Shown: positions 61,975 to 64,000 of the stretch, piece by piece
Layout: each line of letters starts with the position of its first letter
Numbering within the stretch: position 1 is the first letter of the stretch
Assembly (NCBI GenBank): GCA_937128505.1
Contig: CAKZMM010000027.1
Location: 1-64,000, forward strand
DNA: 64,000 nt
Origin: an uncultured Thermogutta sp.
GTDB lineage: Bacteria; Planctomycetota; Planctomycetia; Pirellulales; Thermoguttaceae
Direction: 5' to 3'
The notes under the pieces: generated by a model
Databases searched by the model: none
What the model was told of the DNA's origin: nothing
The model's input: only the letters and a program-made list of their open reading frames with translations
Translations under genes and position numbers: made by a program

Positions 61975-63387
61975 CTAAGCCGCCTCATTGACCAGCTCGA
62001 CCTTGGCAAAGCGGCAGAAGCGCTCCAAGTCCTTGGTCAAATCTCCGTAGCAGGTCACGCGGTGCAGACCATGCGCCCAATTCTGCCAAAGCTTCTCGGC
62101 ATCGCCGTCGACCTTTACGGTAATCTTGGTGCGGCAACCGCGGGGCAGATCCGGAGCCTCGATGATGTCCCCCGTGAAATAGTGAATCAATTCTTCGGTA
62201 GCGAGGATCGCCGTGGTGGTCTTCCGACCCACTTCCATGAAGACCTGGCACACCGCCCCTTCCTGCCGCTCCATGATCGAACGAAGCCGATACGGGGCAG
62301 CTTTGCCTGCCGGGCCATCCATCTTCGGCGTACCCATGCAGTGGGCCAAGACGATGGCTCCGCGGGAAACATCCATCGTCGGATCGTTGCAAAAACCGGG
62401 CCTTCCTACCAAACCCTGAAAGACAAGCTGTGTCATGGCGGAGCGGAGGTCCGATTCGCACATGCCGCCCATCCCCATGTTGTTCATGCGGGCATGGCTG
62501 ATGCACGGGTAAGCCGGCAGTTGCCGCCACATGCTGCCGTAGCAATCCACGGTCACCATGACGGCGTTTTCCTCGTCGGCAATTTTCTCCAAGGCCAAAG
62601 CCAGTTTGCAGGAACGGAAAATCTCATCTTCATCGGGTTCGACCACCTTCTCTGCCCCTTCGATCCATTGCTTGGCCTCGCTACGAGCCAGCTCGTCGGG
62701 GATGGTTTCATAAGCCTGGAGGACCCGCTCCCGACTTACGGGCAGGATTGTGGTCCCGAACTTGTTCTTGAATCGCTCGGCCAAAGCCGAAAAATCACGC
62801 GTAGTGACATTCAGAATGATCGCCTCACGAAGGTGATGCATAGCACGAATGGGGCGGACGGCAACCGCCAGATCGTTCAGATCGCCAGAAAGGATGGCCT
62901 CGAAAACGGGCACTTCCCGACGCAGGGCACCATAACCGGTCCATTCATGTCCCGAGTAAGGCTGCGCGAAGAGCACGGTCGGCTTCTCGGCCTTAAGCAC
63001 CTCGCGCAAAATCGGGGGAATTCCCATCGAAAGATGAATGGCCAAAATCCCATCGGCTTGCTGCAAAGCCTCGGCTACCTCGCTCACTTGGCCAGGCTCC
63101 GTCAATAAGCGATTGGCCAAGAATTCCACATCGGCGAATTCAGCCCGAGCCTGCTCGAAGTACTGCTCATACCGGGCTATCTCTTCGTTCAGATCCAATA
63201 GCGGGGTGGGCCAAGCGGCTTTGGGTCGGCCAAGGTACAGCTTGGCCACACGCACTTTCGTGCCGCGGCAGCCCGGGCTGATAAGGGGCGCCCCACCGGC
63301 ATGCGCGCACCAGCAGCCCAAACCCAATGCCGCCATTCCGCCCGTCGAAAGCTGCAAAAACTCACGACGTCCCATTTGCATGGCCAT
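61975..63387 (-). CDS. Tat-exported L-fucose/L-arabinose isomerase-fold protein
   Basis: 470 residues. A twin-arginine signal (GRREFLQLSTGGMAALGLG) leads into a three-domain fold seen in fucose/arabinose isomerases: ADGILAIHLSMGIPP in domain 1, a Glu-rich middle, and CESDLRSAMTQLVFQGLVGRPG near 310-335, which carries the metal-type Glu and Asp. The segment GAIVLAHCMGTPKMDG matches the family's His-containing site. Whether it isomerises a sugar in the periplasm or has another role is not known; exported members of this fold are mostly uncharacterised. GGGAGGG lies upstream of the ATG. A dehydrogenase gene ends 394 bases upstream on the same strand. Confidence 0.82.
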   Translation of the reverse strand: MAMQMGRREFLQLSTGGMAALGLGCWCAHAGGAPLISPGCRGTKVRVAKLYLGRPKAAWPTPLLDLNEEIARYEQYFEQARAEFADVEFLANRLLTEPGQVSEVAEALQQADGILAIHLSMGIPPILREVLKAEKPTVLFAQPYSGHEWTGYGALRREVPVFEAILSGDLNDLAVAVRPIRAMHHLREAIILNVTTRDFSALAERFKNKFGTTILPVSRERVLQAYETIPDELARSEAKQWIEGAEKVVEPDEDEIFRSCKLALALEKIADEENAVMVTVDCYGSMWRQLPAYPCISHARMNNMGMGGMCESDLRSAMTQLVFQGLVGRPGFCNDPTMDVSRGAIVLAHCMGTPKMDGPAGKAAPYRLRSIMERQEGAVCQVFMEVGRKTTTAILATEELIHYFTGDIIEAPDLPRGCRTKITVKVDGDAEKLWQNWAHGLHRVTCYGDLTKDLERFCRFAKVELVNEAA

Positions 63388-63781
63388 GGTTCACGCCCTC
63401 CCTTCTTGGTTTGAGTGGGTTACCGATAGGCTCCCTTAGCTGCGGTTTGACCCCACGAAAGCTCCCCTGCTTTACGAGAAACACCCGCGAAATTTCAAAC
63501 TGTAAACCGAAAGGCAGGATTTGTAACTTGACCCGTTTTTGGGCCAATCAGTTAACTGTATTTAAGAAATGTCTCTGTTCCTTGCATTCGGCGGTCATCG
63601 AGCAGGCTATTTTCCGCGCGTTCTCCCTCGCTCCACGTGATGCCGTATACAGTTTCAGACAAAATATTCGCAAACTATTCTTGCGAAATACTCCGCAGAT
63701 GTGCGCAAAAGATATTCGCAAAATATCCTGAAGAATACCGCAAGTATCCCAGCAAACTACCGCAGGTATCCCAAAAGCCGG
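63388..63781. other. Intergenic stretch with degenerate repeats
   Basis: Relatives of the words ATATTCGCAAA and TACCGCARGTATCCC recur between 63660 and 63776. No gene is supported. Confidence 0.4.
63732..63776. repeat. ~22-bp tandem duplication, diverged
   Basis: TACCGCAAGTATCCCA (from 63736) and TACCGCAGGTATCCCA (from 63758) are 22 bases apart in adjacent units. Confidence 0.65.
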
Positions 63782-64000
63782 TCAATGAGATCGAGCATGA
63801 GGGCAAACCAGCACCTTAGAGAATAAACCGCTTTGCTGGTGCATTTGACGGAGTGTCTCAATCGCTTCCTCTAGGCCCACGCGGTGGCTGATCAAAGGTT
63901 CCACCTGAATGGTTCCCCGGGCCATGGCTTGTAAGCTCGTGTGCCAATCGTCCTTATTGCCGGTGACACTGAAGTCGGAGTTCCACGTGCCGAGCACGGT
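63782..64000 (-). CDS. Zinc-binding alcohol/sorbitol dehydrogenase, C-terminal part
   Basis: Only the last ~72 residues lie in the window; the gene runs off the right edge. GTWNSDF, WHTSLQAMARGTI and VEPLISHRVGLEEAIETL are the typical C-terminal stretch of medium-chain zinc dehydrogenases of the sorbitol/galactitol-phosphate/threonine type. It would oxidise a polyol or sugar alcohol with NAD. It is on the same strand as the fucose/arabinose-isomerase-fold gene and may share its pathway, although 394 bases lie between. Confidence 0.82.
   Translation of the reverse strand, partial: TVLGTWNSDFSVTGNKDDWHTSLQAMARGTIQVEPLISHRVGLEEAIETLRQMHQQSGLFSKVLVCPHARSH

Noticed and set aside
61593-61991. 132-codon gene in the repeat-rich stretch
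   Set aside because: The frame consists of tandem repeats and overlaps the end of the isomerase-fold gene on the other strand.

Overview
The window looks like a chromosomal segment of a planctomycete, most likely Pirellulales-like and possibly related to hot-spring genera such as Thermogutta. This is an inference from gene content, not a database match. The signs are a single-chain SecDF with very long Ala/Ser/Gly-rich periplasmic stretches, FGly-type sulfatases next to a GH106 rhamnosidase, a LamG/beta-propeller/CxxCH protein of the hydrazine-synthase-alpha-like type, a VWA plus glutamine-amidotransferase-like membrane protein, Tat-exported sugar isomerase-like proteins, and an ECF sigma/anti-sigma pair with a Pro/Gly-rich membrane partner. 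The DNA is moderately GC-rich. Coding density is low: about 46 kb of 64 kb is gene or recognisable pseudogene.

Layout. 0.3-10.3 kb: a fused fatty-acyl-AMP ligase/ACP/PLP-fold protein, a YhcC-type radical SAM protein, an FHA protein, and the GTPases RsgA and HflX. 10.5-11.8 kb: a queC-queD pair for 7-deazaguanine synthesis. 12.4-22.3 kb: a divergent YchF-like NTPase, a 1.4 kb gene-free stretch with two intrinsic terminators, then yajC, secDF, murQ and an N-acetylhexosamine kinase, which tie protein export to wall-sugar recycling. 22.8-28.2 kb: an aldolase-like protein, a broken secreted nuclease-like gene, an esterase, the stump of a WD40 gene and a Nudix hydrolase. 28.5-36.1 kb: the LamG/propeller/cytochrome protein, the VWA membrane protein and an aldo/keto reductase. 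36.1-38.2 kb: gene-poor DNA with one tRNA-Pro(CGG). 38.2-47.8 kb: a polysaccharide locus with a broken gene, two sulfatases, a GH106 alpha-L-rhamnosidase and a D-lactate-dehydrogenase-type enzyme. 48.5-58.8 kb: a secreted hypothetical protein, a ThiF/MoeB-like E1 enzyme, a hydroxypyruvate-isomerase-like protein, the ECF sigma operon and a UvrD helicase. 59.1-64 kb: a secreted glycoside hydrolase, a Tat-exported fucose/arabinose isomerase-fold protein and the end of a zinc alcohol dehydrogenase.

Three observations stand out. First, the non-coding DNA is littered with short head-to-tail duplications (units of 11-32 bp, two or three copies), at least a dozen of them perfect or nearly so. Second, one such 13-bp duplication frameshifts the 5' end of a gene for a signal-peptide-bearing PD-(D/E)xK nuclease-like protein with a C-terminal glycine zipper, a candidate exported toxin that now looks dead. 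Third, the PLP-dependent domain of the acyl-AMP ligase fusion carries His where the Schiff-base Lys should be. Two further genes (WD40 and a sulfatase neighbour) are visibly decaying, so this region is losing genes.
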